Positions 36,031 to 64,000 of a DNA stretch of 64,000 nt are shown piece by piece (positions within the stretch are counted from its first letter, which is position 1; every line of letters starts with the position of its first letter). The notes beneath the pieces were generated by a model. That model was given only the letters and a program-made list of their open reading frames with translations, was not told the origin of the DNA and did no database searches. A program made the translations under genes and the position numbers. The stretch covers positions 3,129,001 through 3,193,000 of the forward strand of contig PUFA01000165.1 of NCBI GenBank assembly GCA_003508835.1, read 5' to 3'. This DNA is from Eonycteris spelaea (Eukaryota > Chordata > Mammalia > Chiroptera > Pteropodidae).

Positions 36031-36610
36031 ATCCCCATGTAGTCATTAACATAACCTCTTTAACTGTTCAATAATTCGTGGATCATTTTGTTTTATTTTT
36101 CACTTCTGTTTCTTCTCATCCACACTAATTATTTTGAAGCAAATATTAGCCATATGATTTTCATTATCATTTTGAGTGTGGGATGTTTCTGTAATAAGTA
36201 ACATTTCATCATCATCTATTGGTTACTTGCATCATAATTCCATTAGGAAAGATAGGATAAATATGGTTGATTTTTTTTGTTACCAGTTTTCACAAAAGGG
36301 TGGGTTTCCTTCTGTCATCAGATGGACAATGAGGTTTTTGGTTTCCGTATTTGGTTGATTGCTTGAATCTTTTTTATATAGTATTTAATATATTTGTGTT
36401 TCAATCCATTCCAGTTGCTTTTATTGATGCTTGAAAATTATCTTTGGCCAGAGGGATGCTTTTCAAATTGGTTTCTATGTCTTTTTGATAGGACCCTCAT
36501 AGCCTTTGATGGCATCCCTGCTCTACATGCAACATGTTTCAGGTTCATTTTGTTCATTTGCTGCCCAGACCCAAATTACCCATGTTTCTAGGAGTCTCTA
36601 TTCTTTTTAA
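36030..36610 (-). repeat. L1M-type 3' UTR fragment, antisense
   Basis: Diverged text with resemblance to L1M 3' UTRs (ATTTTGAAGCAAATATTAGC and CCAGAGGGATGCTTTTCAAA). Confidence 0.45.
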
Positions 36611-36619
36611 TGGGAAATG

Positions 36620-37045
36620 GTTTGTAGCACATCACACATCTTGGTGCAAGGGGGGCTTGTTGCTAATGGACAAAATAGAAGTGCTGTAATAAATCATAAA
36701 TTCTTAACTGGGCAAGTCATGGTGGGTAGTCCCACCCCAGGCCTATATAACTTGTTTCAGTGGAAAGTTTTTAAGCCAGTCTTGTCCATTGTTCTTGAGC
36801 ATCTAGGTTAATACACCTTTGAAATGCTAGAATACCCTTAGAGGGTGTAACCATCTTCAAGAGCACAATCTTGTTAACTATCCTGTAATCCAATCCCTGC
36901 CTTGCATTCTCCCACCTTTCTGTAATCTTCCTTACATCCCTCCCTAATTCAATGCATAAAAGAAACTGCACACTCATATTTGAGACCTTGCTTTCTAGGA
37001 ATCATCATTTTTTGCTCAAACTCAAATTCTCTACGGGTTTGGAAT
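36620..37045 (+). repeat. LTR-like repeat, copy 2
   Basis: Shares 36693-36880 with the interrupted copy at 34745-35690. A TATA-like GCATAAAAGAAACTG at about 36954 followed by a CT-rich leader would fit an ERV LTR promoter. No coding remnant is visible beside it. Family not assigned. Confidence 0.4.
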
Positions 37046-39020
37046 TTTCTTATGTCTGCATTGCTATGGAGTTGGTTGTTTATAGGTCTTTTCAATGAAT
37101 GATGGGGGAGGTTTGTTTTAAAGATAAAATATATTGCTAATTCATACTGGTACCTGCAATTCACATTTAGAACTACAGGATTTTTATGTAACCTCATCAG
37201 ACTTACATCTGTATTACATGTTAAAATTTTCAGTTTGAAAGATGCTGTCTTAACCACTCCCATTTGGTTTCTCTCAACCAACACTGCCACTAAGAATTTG
37301 GCTACTGAACACAATTTATGGTTCTTTTATAATTCTTTTAGTCTTGAGGTACATCCTACCAAGATGTACAAACTACATTTCTAAGCCACTTGAGATGATA
37401 ATTCTGCTGTGGTATGCCACTGACTCATTTAGATTCATTTAGTTTCATTTTACTTTCAATGATAAAGGGTTACTTTTTAAAATTTTAATTTTGTTTTTAT
37501 AATGTAAAATACATGATTCTAAAGTCACATCTATATAATGTATATTCAGAGTTTTTTTGTTATAGCTATATATATTCCCTTTCCTAGGTAAATGACAGCA
37601 TATTACACATCCTTTTTCTACTGTGCTTTTTCCACTCAATATGTCATGCAGTGTCTAGAGAGACTACTGAATCCTTTTTCATACTTGCATAGTTCTATAT
37701 TGTATAGATACACAATAGTTTATTCTGATTAATCAGTCTCCTATTAATAGACATTTGAGTTTATTGTAATGTCAATTTGAAGAAAGTTTAAAACTAAATC
37801 TTAACATTGATTTTTTTGGGGAAATTATATGTTGAGAATGGCTGTTGCAATAATACAGAACTCAATCCTATGTTTTTAAAAGTCCCATCATGTTTCCTCT
37901 GAGGCTGAATGATTACAGGTTACTGTGTAGCCATGTAAAAGAGCACCACGTGCATGTCACACCAATTCAGTTGGCATGTGTATTCTTACAATGAGGCTGT
38001 TCTGTTTTTATAAGCCTTTCTTATGTATGTTGCTTTAAAAATATATAAATGTTTTTTATGTAATATATATATCACGTCTCTCAATGGCAAACCAGCTTGT
38101 TTGAAAATTTATTTTAAATGCCTACAATTAATTTTGAATTAGCTAACAGGAAAGCTATTTTTTTACATGACCAAATAGGACGGTGGCAAGTAAGCTGAGA
38201 AAAGCATGTTTAAAAATCACTGTCCTTATTGGTATGGGGTGGGCAAAATATGAAATAATAGAGCAGTAGTTCCCTTAGAGGCAAAGTCTTATACATAAAG
38301 AGTAAGTAGGTTAATACTGTAAAGTGGTTTAGAACAATGACTGGTGCATGTCAAATACTCTATGTTTTTGCGTTATTTGAAGAAAAAAAAAGCCAGATTA
38401 CATTCCTAAATCCAGATAACATTCATGCTTATTATTAACGGAATTTGTACAATTCTCATAATAATATCTAAAAATATATTTTAAAAGCATTTAAGCCTTT
38501 GGAAATAAATTGTTGCGTTTCCTATGATCACATTACTTAATACTGGTGACTTTATGTGTCTGAGCATAAGTTTATTTTATGGTGTCAACCTCCATGTAAT
38601 CAGTTCAAGTCGAATCATAATGATCAACTCTAGTATTCTCTCAGAGATGCCAAGAGTAGAAGACAGCGTAGGAGATGGGTGTTCAAATAATTGTGATAAA
38701 ATAATAAACAATTAGAATTCAAGTAATTGTAAAATAATAAAATGATAAAAATTAAACTCCACAGAGCAGCACTTGAATTTGTTGAGTTTTCGGATAGGTA
38801 AGGGGAGAGTCAAGTATACTACTATATAATGTGCTAGGACGCCAAAGATCCTCCTCATCAGAAAATGCCCGATTTCAAAGGTAGGGCAGCTAACTTCTGC
38901 CCTAATTAAGAAAATAGTAAAAATCCTCATCAATGACACGCAGAATGGAGGAGAGTCAGGTTTTCTACCATCCTATCCTAGGAGTCTCTAAGCCTTATCG
39001 CTTTCTCTCGAGGACACTCT
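37045..39020. other. Intergenic spacer before the EOGT CpG island
   Basis: AT-rich. 37440-37800 has antisense L1-like text (CTCCTATTAATAGACATTTG). The rest shows nothing recognisable. Confidence 0.45.
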
Positions 39021-39029
39021 AGCTTCTTT

Positions 39030-39860
39030 AGATGCTGCCTTTTTTTTCTAGCTCTGCTGAGGCAGCTGGCGCCGAGGCTCCCGCCGCGATCTCAGCCGCA
39101 GGGCCAACAGATGGTGCCCCACCAGCCCCTCCCCGCGCGCCCGCGTGGGGCTCTGGGCGCCCAGCCCTTGGCTGGCCCGGTGTCGCCCCGGGCTTCGGCC
39201 TCGGGCCGCCCCCTCCGCGGGCTCGGGCCCGCCTCCCCGCGTAGGCTCTGGCGCCCCAGGTTTCCGGTGAGCAGCAGTAGCCGGTTATGACGACTCCCTC
39301 CTTCTGAGCGGCGGCCGTCTCCTCCTCCTCCGGAGCTCTGACTCCCCTGGCTCCAGGTGGGACTCGCCCCGGGAATCCGCGGAGCCTTCACCGCCCCCTC
39401 CCCGTGGCGACCGGACTGCGCGCGCCTCTTTCGCCCAGGCACGCAGCGGGCGCCCCTGCCCGCTCCTGGCGCGGCTCCGCGGCGGGCTGCAGCCTCTCCA
39501 CGGGCTCCGCCGGCGCCTTCCCACCGCCTGCGGGCCGGCGCCGGGCCTCCCGGGCCCCAGGCGCTCGGCCCCATCCAGGTGCCTGTAGCGGGGAGGATGC
39601 CGGGTTCCCAGTCCGCGTCGCGCTGGCTGGGTTTCCCAGGCCCGGGCGGAGGCGCTCCCCCGGGACCCTCCCAGGCGCGCCGGCGACCAGAGCCGTAGGG
39701 GTGATGGGTGCGGTGTGGGGTGGTGGGCGGCCCCCAGGATCTCTACGTCTGCCAAGAAGCCTCAGGCGGTGCCGAGGGTGGCGAACCCCAGCGCAGCACG
39801 GTGGCGGCGGAGGGCACTCTCCGCTGACTCCGCAGCGCTGGTTACCCATCTGAAGTTCTA
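39030..39860 (+). promoter_or_regulatory. CpG island, probable EOGT promoter and first exon
   Basis: A block of very high GC and CpG begins abruptly after AT-rich DNA. Many open frames on both strands are by-products of the GC content. The island lies about 3.5-4.3 kb upstream of the EOGT start codon, so it most likely holds the promoter and a non-coding first exon. CAG|GTGGGA near 39356 and CAG|GTGCCT near 39578 could be donors; neither is proven. Confidence 0.7.
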
Positions 39861-40982
39861 GCAGAGTTGGCTGACCTCCACCTCGTCATCTGAGGCAGCC
39901 AAGCCTTTTCTCACCGCCCCCCGCCCCAGCCTTGTACCTATCATGAGGCTTATGGCACAGTGGGGAGCCGTTTATGAATCATTGTGAATCTCAAATAGGT
40001 TTAGCTTTTCATTTGCCCACTGCCTTCTTCAAACTTTCCCAAGCTCTGTTAGAGCATTGCCACATCTCGCCCACCGTGGTCCCTATCTGCCTCAGCGTTT
40101 CACTTCTCCACTTCTGATCTTTCAGGAGTTTAGCTTTTCTCTTTCCCCACCTTTAGGAAAGTGGAGGGAGCAGCTGCTTTGCGCTGAAGAAAAAAGTAGC
40201 TCACCAGCTAAAGCTTCCATCTGCTGCAGTATTGCCCATCCCTCTTTGGGAGCCTTGCAAGAGGACTCAACACCAGAAGGGCTTTTTGCCGAGGGTGAGT
40301 TCTCATGCACCAGCAGCCACCCTTTTCCAGCTTATGTGAGTGAGTACATGTCCTCTGCAAAAACCAGGTTTCTGATCTGAGTCTTTAGATTTTTCCCATA
40401 AGCTAAGCGTCACTCCTTCTCCATGGATCAGTGGATTTGGTTGTGATGGCTAGAGCTAAGGACCTTGGGCATGGATAACCAAAGGGCAGGAGTTAGTCAT
40501 AACAATGGCTTTATTACTGGGAAGGATGAATTAAAGAATGGGACATCCTGCCTGTTGAAGCCTGAGGCCCAAGCAGCAGTAAGGCTTCAGTAAGTACCAC
40601 TGATTCAGTGATTAGGGTTCCTTGGGTGAGAATCTGGGGAATTGTTTGCTCCCAGGAATGTTTTATCAGCCTGTACTAGTTGATTCCTCTATAAAGTGGA
40701 CCATCTCCTTCCTGCTCACCATTAGAATCTGGTTTAAATTACCGTGTTGAAAATGATACATGTAACTTTACGTTTAGCAGTATGGTATTCACTAAAGCAA
40801 CGAAAGCACCATGAGCCAGGCTTTCTGCTTAGTGGTTGTCTCACTAAATGTCAGGCCCTTTGCTTATAGGTTATTTCAGTAAGTTATTGTCTCTCTTAAT
40901 ATTTCCTTTAATTCAAAATATCACCTGGATGGTAAAGTCTACTTTAGCATCTTTTTAAGGTAATATGTTTTATTTCTGACAG

Positions 40983-41037
40983 GTTTCATGTAACTGAAAC
41001 AGTGCAACAGCTTCTGGGTGGTCTGAGGATTACAGAG
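40983..41037 (+). other. Candidate EOGT 5' UTR exon
   Basis: A 55-nt stretch has a strong acceptor (TTTTATTTCTGACAG) and a good donor (ACAGAG|GTAAAT), between the CpG island and the first coding exon. EOGT has non-coding upstream exons in other mammals, so this may be one. Transcript data would be needed. Confidence 0.4.
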
Positions 41038-41199
41038 GTAAATACTTTTATTATAAGTTACTGTTACTATTAATAAGTATTTTTTAATTTTGTAAAATTG
41101 CTGTCAACATACTGTTTGATAAAAGTCCTAACCAAAAAGATTAAATCAGTTCACTTTTACAACAGATAACAATATACTCTTTAGATACACCTAAAAGAA

Positions 41200-41474
41200 A
41201 AACCACTATATTTGCCACTGGAGAGGGGAAAGGATTCTCTTGGTGTCCCTACTGTTTGGTTAAGATCCATTGGCCTTGGAACTTGAGGCTTGGTGGAACA
41301 CAGCAGTCTGTTTCTAAAAGCCCCATCTCTATTGCCCATAGTTAGTGGAGATTGCTTTTGAAAGTTGTGTTTTCCAGGATGCCCCAGTGACAGAAGACCT
41401 TGCTGGGGAGCAGCTAATGTGCAATATGGCTCTATCATCTCGTGGAAAGTGCAATTAAAAAAAAAAAAAAAAAA
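41200..41474 (+). mobile_element. Unidentified poly(A) retrocopy
   Basis: About 260 nt ending in a 16-18 A tract, flanked by similar sequences AGATACACCTAAAAGAA (41183-41199) and AGATACCACTAAAATGAA (41474-41491), as expected of an L1-mediated insertion. The source RNA was not recognised. No AATAAA precedes the tail, so a structured non-coding RNA source is possible. Confidence 0.55.
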
Positions 41475-41689
41475 GATACCACTAAAATGAACCAAGAATG
41501 GCATGATTATTGTCTATAATATACAGTAGAAATCTAGTCCGAGAAATTTAATCCTTATGGATGAGTTAGAAATACAGTAAGTCTGTGGCCATTATCTCTT
41601 TTCACAATTCTAAAGCAGGACAGAGAGGGTTTAAGGGTCTGGTCTCTAAGGTAGACTGCCTGAATTTCACTCCTGGAGTTTTCTAAGTC

Positions 41690-41960
41690 TAAGTCCTATC
41701 ATAGATTGTTATTATACCCACCTGAATGGAAGCTTCACAAGGGCAAGGAGGTTTGTTCTTGATTGCATGTTTCTTGCTGCATCCTTGGTACTTAAAAGAG
41801 TACCTGGCACATAGTATATACTCACATACTGATTGTGATTATTAGTTTTTTTGTTCAGTAGGTACACACTTGCTTAGAGCCATTGCACTTCCTTTTCTTC
41901 AAACCCCTGGCATGTTCTCCCTGCTCCTCATCATTCAGGTCTCAGCTCAAATGTTATTTA
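41690..41960 (+). mobile_element. L2 LINE 3' end fragment
   Basis: Sense L2-type wording: AATGGAAGCTTCACAAGGGC, then GAGTACCTGGCACATAGTAT. A further L2-like piece follows (CATTCAGGTCTCAGCTCAAA). Confidence 0.6.
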
Positions 41961-41984
41961 GTACCGTGCAGCCCATTCAACATA

Positions 41985-42245
41985 GCTTTAAACATTTATC
42001 TAATAAACACCTACATAGTGGTTAATGTGTCAGTTACATCTAAACACCTTACCAATATTTAACTCACAACAGCCCTATGGGAAAAGTTTATTATAATTTC
42101 CATTTTACAGATGGAAAAGCTGAGGCACAGAAAAGTTAAATGACTTGCTCAGGGTCATATAGTTTAGGAAGCTGTAGCTGTATTCAAACCTAGTATGTCT
42201 AGTTTTAAAGTCCATGTTCTTAACCACCATGCTGTGTTGTCTATC
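41985..42245 (-). mobile_element. MIR SINE, antisense
   Basis: Antisense MIR wording: CATTTTACAGATGGAAAAGC, GAGGCACAGAAAAGTTAAAT and TTCTTAACCACCATGCTGTG in the expected order. Confidence 0.8.
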
Positions 42246-42299
42246 ATATTACCTTTATTTCAGATACCTGCAAATGGTCATATCAAAGCCTTCCTCCCA

Positions 42300-42463
42300 T
42301 TTTTGTAAATAAAATTTTATTAGAACACAGCCACTTCCAATCCTTTAGCAGAGGCTGTGGCTACTTTTCCAGACAAAAGCACTAATGAGTAGTTGTTACA
42401 GAAGACTGTATGGCTTGCAAAAATATTTACACCTGGCTCTTTACAGAAAAAGTGTCATCCCCT
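42300..42463 (-). mobile_element. hAT-Charlie-type DNA transposon fragment
   Basis: Contains TTTTGTAAATAAAATTTTAT, GAACACAGCCACTTCC and the terminus CTTTACAGAAAAAGTGTCAT, a known mammalian hAT repeat in reverse. Exact family not assigned. Confidence 0.6.
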
Positions 42464-42504
42464 GGTTTATTTGATTCATAGCCTTTATCATCTGAAATTG
42501 TTTA

Positions 42505-42605
42505 TTTGTTTACTTTATGTCTCTTGTACTAGATTATAAGATCCATGAAAGCAGGGGTCGTTCTTGTTTTGTTCATCCCTGTATACTTAGCTCTGAAAAG
42601 AAAAA
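42505..42605 (+). mobile_element. L2 LINE fragment
   Basis: AGATTATAAGATCCATGAAA then GCAGGGGTCGTTCTTG follow the L2 3' end text in sense. Confidence 0.5.
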
Positions 42606-43348
42606 AAAAATTATGAGATGTTCTAAATTAAATTACAGAGGCTGAGACTGTGAGAGACAGAATTGTTTGTGAATGGCTGTGGGCCAGCTAACACAAGACT
42701 TCTCACATTCCTGTTTTGCCTATTGGGGTTTTGGATTAATTTCCAGATGGTTGTTTCTGAAGATTATTGAGCCAGGCACCATCTAACTCCAGTAGTGCCA
42801 CCCTTTGCCCCAGGGGTGCTTACGTCTGGGCTTTCCAGATTGCTGACCATAGGCACTCAAAGGAGTGAGATTTCTTTATGCAGTCTCTTCTATCCCAGAG
42901 CTGGGCTTTACCTTCTCCCACCCTTTGTCTATAGTTCAAGAGAATTCTTTCAGGCTACCTTTTTCTTCCCCTTTCACCCTACGTGACATATAAAAACACT
43001 TTCAAAACTCTGAGACAGGGCATGGCTATCTTTGCTACCTAGCCATGCTGCTGGTGGTTTAGACTCCATGTCCCAAGACTGATTTTCTTTTTGGCTAGCA
43101 TTTTTAGCTCAGAAAACCTTACTTATAAAAAGACTTTCAGCAGTGGTAGTTAAGAAACTTTACCACCTCCTAACACAGTGCCTTGGCACATAACAGGTTC
43201 ACAATAAGTATTTGCTGAATAAAGGAACAATACTGGGTAATGTAGCGAAGTTCATTGTAATTATGCTTAGCCCTTTACCCCTTTGATTTTTAAAGGATAT
43301 GTCTTAATGAACACGTTTTCAATTCGATCACTAGGTTTGGAGGTTGCT

Positions 43349-60924
<17,576 letters not shown>

Positions 60925-60925
<1 letters not shown>

Positions 60926-62400
60926 ACAAGAAATGTATCGAACACCTGCCATGTGCTGGGCCAAGTTGTGGGAGCTGCGGTAGAGAATATGACTGGTAAG
61001 GTCCCTGCCCTCATGGAGCTTACACTGTCCAGGTGAGACAGGCAAGAAAAGTAAACAGGTCAATAAGTGAGGTGATTTTAGGTAGTGATAAGTGCTACAA
61101 AGGGAGTAAAACAAGGTAGTTCAATAGAGACTGGGGATGCAGACAGGAGGGAGAGACAGTCAGGCAAGGTGTCTGAGGGCTAAGACCTGATCAGAGAAGA
61201 AGCTGGCCAAGGGAAGAGCCTCCCAAGCAGAAGCAAACGTCCTCTGGTGTCCAGAGCTTTAGATGTTACAGGAATGGAGAGAATACCAATGTGGTGGTGT
61301 AACATAGCGAGAGAGATCGGAGTGATATCAGAAGAAATGAGAGAGGTTGGACGTGGTGTGCAGAGGTCACAACAGATCCTATCAGCCCCCTAGCTCTTGA
61401 TGGGAAGATTGACTTTATTCCAGTGTGAGGGGAAGCCATTGTGAAGTTTTAAGCAGGGCGTCATCGCGAAATAATGGCCCTTCAAAGACTCAGGTCCTGA
61501 TCCCTGGAACCTGCGAATAGGTTAGGGAACATGGTAGAGATAAATTAAAACTGCAGACAGGATTAAGGTTGCTGATCAGCAGCCTTGAAATGGAGAGATC
61601 ATTCAGAACTATCCAGGTGAGTCCCATGTAGTCACAAATGGGATTTACGCTCACTCTATCTGAGAACCTTTGCCTCTGCCTAGAAATCTTTTTTTGTAGC
61701 TGGATTCTTCTTACTGATGAGATCTCAGTTCAGCACTTCTTTAAAAGTGGAAGAAGGGAGGTAGAAAAAAAAAAGACATGATGGTGGAAACAGGAGTAGA
61801 GAGATGCAAAACAAACAAAAAGGTTGCTAGCTTTGGAGAAAGAAGAAGGGGCCTCTAGCCAAGGAGTGCAGATGGCTTCTAGAAGCTTGAAAAGCCACGC
61901 ATTCTCCCCAAAAGCCTCCAGAAGCAGTGCAGCCCTGCCAACACCCAGTGGACTTCCAGCTCACAGTGTCAGACTTCTATCCTACAGAACTGTAAGAGGA
62001 TAAATTGTGTTGTTAAGATGCTGGGTTTGTGGTAATTTGTCATAGCAGCAAATAGAAAATGAATACACAGGGAGAGACATGAGCTGACTTATTTGTTTTT
62101 AAATCACTCAGGCTGCAAGAGGAAGAACAGGGAGATTGATTAAGAGCTGTCGCTAAGGTTCCGTTAAGAGTTTAGACGAAAGTGATGACAGTAGATGTTA
62201 CAAAATAAATGGATTCAAGATGTATTTTGTAGGTAGAGCCTTTGATACTCAGTGCTGGAATGTACAGTTAGTGTATGAGGTTAGCGTATGAGGAAAGGTA
62301 GTGGGAATCAAGTGTGAACTCCTGGGCTTTGAACTTAAGCATTTCAGTGAACTGAAGATGGGAAAAATGTAGTAGGAGGGCAGTGGGCGGGTTTTGACGG
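60925..62400 (+). mobile_element. Ancient dispersed repeat, split by an MLT1 LTR
   Basis: 60925-61465 (ACACCTGCCATGTGCTGGGC, AAGGTCCCTGCCCTCATGGA, GGGGAAGCCATTGTGAAGTT) continues at 62070-62400 (AGAGACATGAGCTGACTTAT) once the LTR is removed. It is a mammal-wide repeat that I recognise but cannot assign to a family. Confidence 0.5.
61470..62069 (+). mobile_element. MLT1-type ERVL-MaLR LTR
   Basis: Sense order: ATAATGGCCCTTCAAAGACT, TCCCTGGAACCTGCGAATAG, GATTAAGGTTGCTG, CAGCCCTGCCAACACCC, ACAGAACTGTAAGAGGATAA, ending with GAAAATGAATACACA. An extra block (about 61635-61745) resembling L2 interrupts it. Confidence 0.7.
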
Positions 62401-62689
62401 GGAAAACATTTTACACAGATTAACTTGGTTGCCTAACAGGCTGATCAAAATTATGTAATTATCATCTCTTCTTTAGACCCATATGGGTGATGGAGGACAT
62501 GAACATATGGTGTAATGAGGCATGGACTATAAGCTATGTGGATGAAAGATATGAGCAATGTGTGTGTGTTTTACAGTCCTGGAAATAAAATGAATCAAGT
62601 AATGCAATGTTGGGGTAGATGGAGGGGAAGCCTCATGAGCAGGCAGAATAATAGTATGTATTGGTAGAGGTAACACATTGAAGTGCTGA

Positions 62690-62925
62690 TGATGTACCAA
62701 ACATATTACCATGTGCTTCCCAAGCATGTCTCCCAACCCTCCCATCAAATTCATGAGGTGGGTATTTTGTTATTATTCTTTGTTCTAAACAAGGATACTG
62801 CAGCATAGAGGTTTAACATGCCTGAGGTCACCCAGCTAGTGAGTAGAGTAAGGGGGTGAGCCAAGGCAGTCAGGGTCTGAGCCTGTTTCTTAACCAAAAT
62901 GCTGTGCCCTCTAACACGTGTAGCT
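62690..62925 (-). mobile_element. MIR SINE, antisense
   Basis: TGAGGTCACCCAGCTAGTGA, CAGGGTCTGAGCCTG and TTCTTAACCAAAATGCTGTG in antisense MIR order. Confidence 0.75.
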
Positions 62926-62929
62926 CTTA

Positions 62930-63595
62930 GAGGAGGCTGACCCACCTTGGTTCCCAGTCTTTCAGGCTGCAAGAGTAAGAGTGGGGTTAAGGAACACATC
63001 AAGCCACTGGAAAGTCCAGTAGAAAGGAGGTCATGCCAGTGGGTGCTATAGTGCAGCCATGGGCGTTTTCACATTCAGTCATGCAGATTGCCCAAATGAT
63101 GTTGCCCAGAGGTGAGATTTGGTAATTCAGCTCCCAGCTCCAAGCCGAAGAGCACCTAATTGGCTACTTTTCATGTCAGGATTGGCATCACTTGAAAAGG
63201 CAGCTACCAGGCAGAGAAAAAAGCACCTGGGATTATACCTTGACTTGTGAATAGACAATAAATCCAGATGCCCTTGTTAAGTGACAGTCTGTGCAATCCT
63301 GCCCAACCTCAAGGTCGGAATAATCATGTCAGGAGGGATATGGCTACTTTTCTGGTATGAATAGAGATTGTGGAAAAGAGTGTGCTTGCCATGGGATTCT
63401 GAAACACACAATTCTTTTTATGTGGTCCCATCTCATTACAAGACCAGGGCTCATGCCATTTGATTAATTCCCTCCTGGAAAACAGAATTCTAATCTTATA
63501 TCTTCAGCCCTTTAACTTCTTGATGTAAGCTGTATATTCGTGGGAGTTTAGTGGTTGTCTAGATAGAAAAACTTTCGTTTTATGACTGTACATGC
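62930..63595. other. EOGT coding intron 11, 3' part seen here
   Basis: No exon and no classified repeat. Confidence 0.4.
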
Positions 63596-63762
<167 letters not shown>

Positions 63763-64000
63763 GGGGGGGGATTGGATTTTGGTTGTGCCTGTTACTTTTT
63801 GTAAGCAGGAGAGTAGAGTGCACTAAGAACACAGGTTCTGGGGAAGACGACCTAGATTTAATTCTGTCTCTGACATTGGCTAGTCAGGAGATCCTGTTAC
63901 TGAGCAAGGGCGCACTGCCTGATGTACATAGAAGCCAACACTATAACACTGGCTTTTGAGAAAAGATAAGGCTCTGTTTACAATCGACTGGCAGGGACAT

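Noticed and set aside
39032..39853. Long open frames on both strands of the CpG island
   Set aside because: GC-rich DNA has few stop codons; the Ala/Pro/Arg/Gly-rich translations overlap one another and match nothing.
43307..43348. In-frame upstream ATG for EOGT
   Set aside because: It adds 14 unconserved residues ahead of the signal peptide and is probably in the intron before the CACTAG acceptor.

Overview
The window is mammalian nuclear DNA: split genes with GT-AG introns, two CpG islands, and introns filled with L1, MIR, L2, MLT1/MLT2 and hAT-Charlie relics. Two antisense insertions (17492-17709 and about 30985-31148) carry a 5S rRNA-derived head. One of them begins exactly at 5S position 1 and is flanked by a short target duplication. 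5S-headed SINEs are a published feature of fruit bats (Pteropodidae; the MEG-R families). No Alu, B1, carnivore CAN or ruminant BovB elements were seen, so a megabat is the best guess. That is inference from repeats, not proof.

Layout: 1-1120 is upstream flank. 1130-1660 is a CpG-rich promoter with CRE, NRF1-like and ETS-like sites. 1503-31482 is TMF1 (golgin TMF/ARA160), + strand, complete in 17 coding exons with canonical splice sites. 31483 to about 34.65 kb is its probable 3' UTR. 34.7-38 kb is a repeat-rich intergenic stretch. 39.03-39.86 kb is the EOGT CpG island. 43349-60363 holds the first 11 coding exons of EOGT (residues 1-384 of about 527), + strand; its last exons lie beyond the window. 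TMF1 followed by EOGT on the same strand matches the human 3p14 order as I recall it.

The two genes do not form one pathway. TMF1 is a Rab6-linked Golgi coiled-coil protein. EOGT is an ER-lumen O-GlcNAc transferase acting on EGF repeats of Notch-type proteins. Both serve the early secretory route.

Main observations: (1) the 17 TMF1 coding exons sum to 3284 nt, exactly 2 nt more than a 1093-residue protein needs. A 2-nt insertion near 4708 in exon 2 shifts the frame and gives a stop at 4732-4734. (2) Two HAL1-like (half-L1) elements lie in opposite orientation in TMF1 introns 5 and 10. They are clearly diverged along most of their length but almost identical over a sharply bounded tract of about 850 nt, as expected after gene conversion. 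They flank exons 6-10, whose 717 nt are divisible by three. (3) EOGT reads Asp-Tyr-Glu at residues 295-297, where a DXD-type motif is expected. (4) Smaller items include a textbook 5'-inverted L1, a clean solo LTR, two short poly(A) retrocopies and an unexplained 39-nt inverted repeat in TMF1 intron 1.
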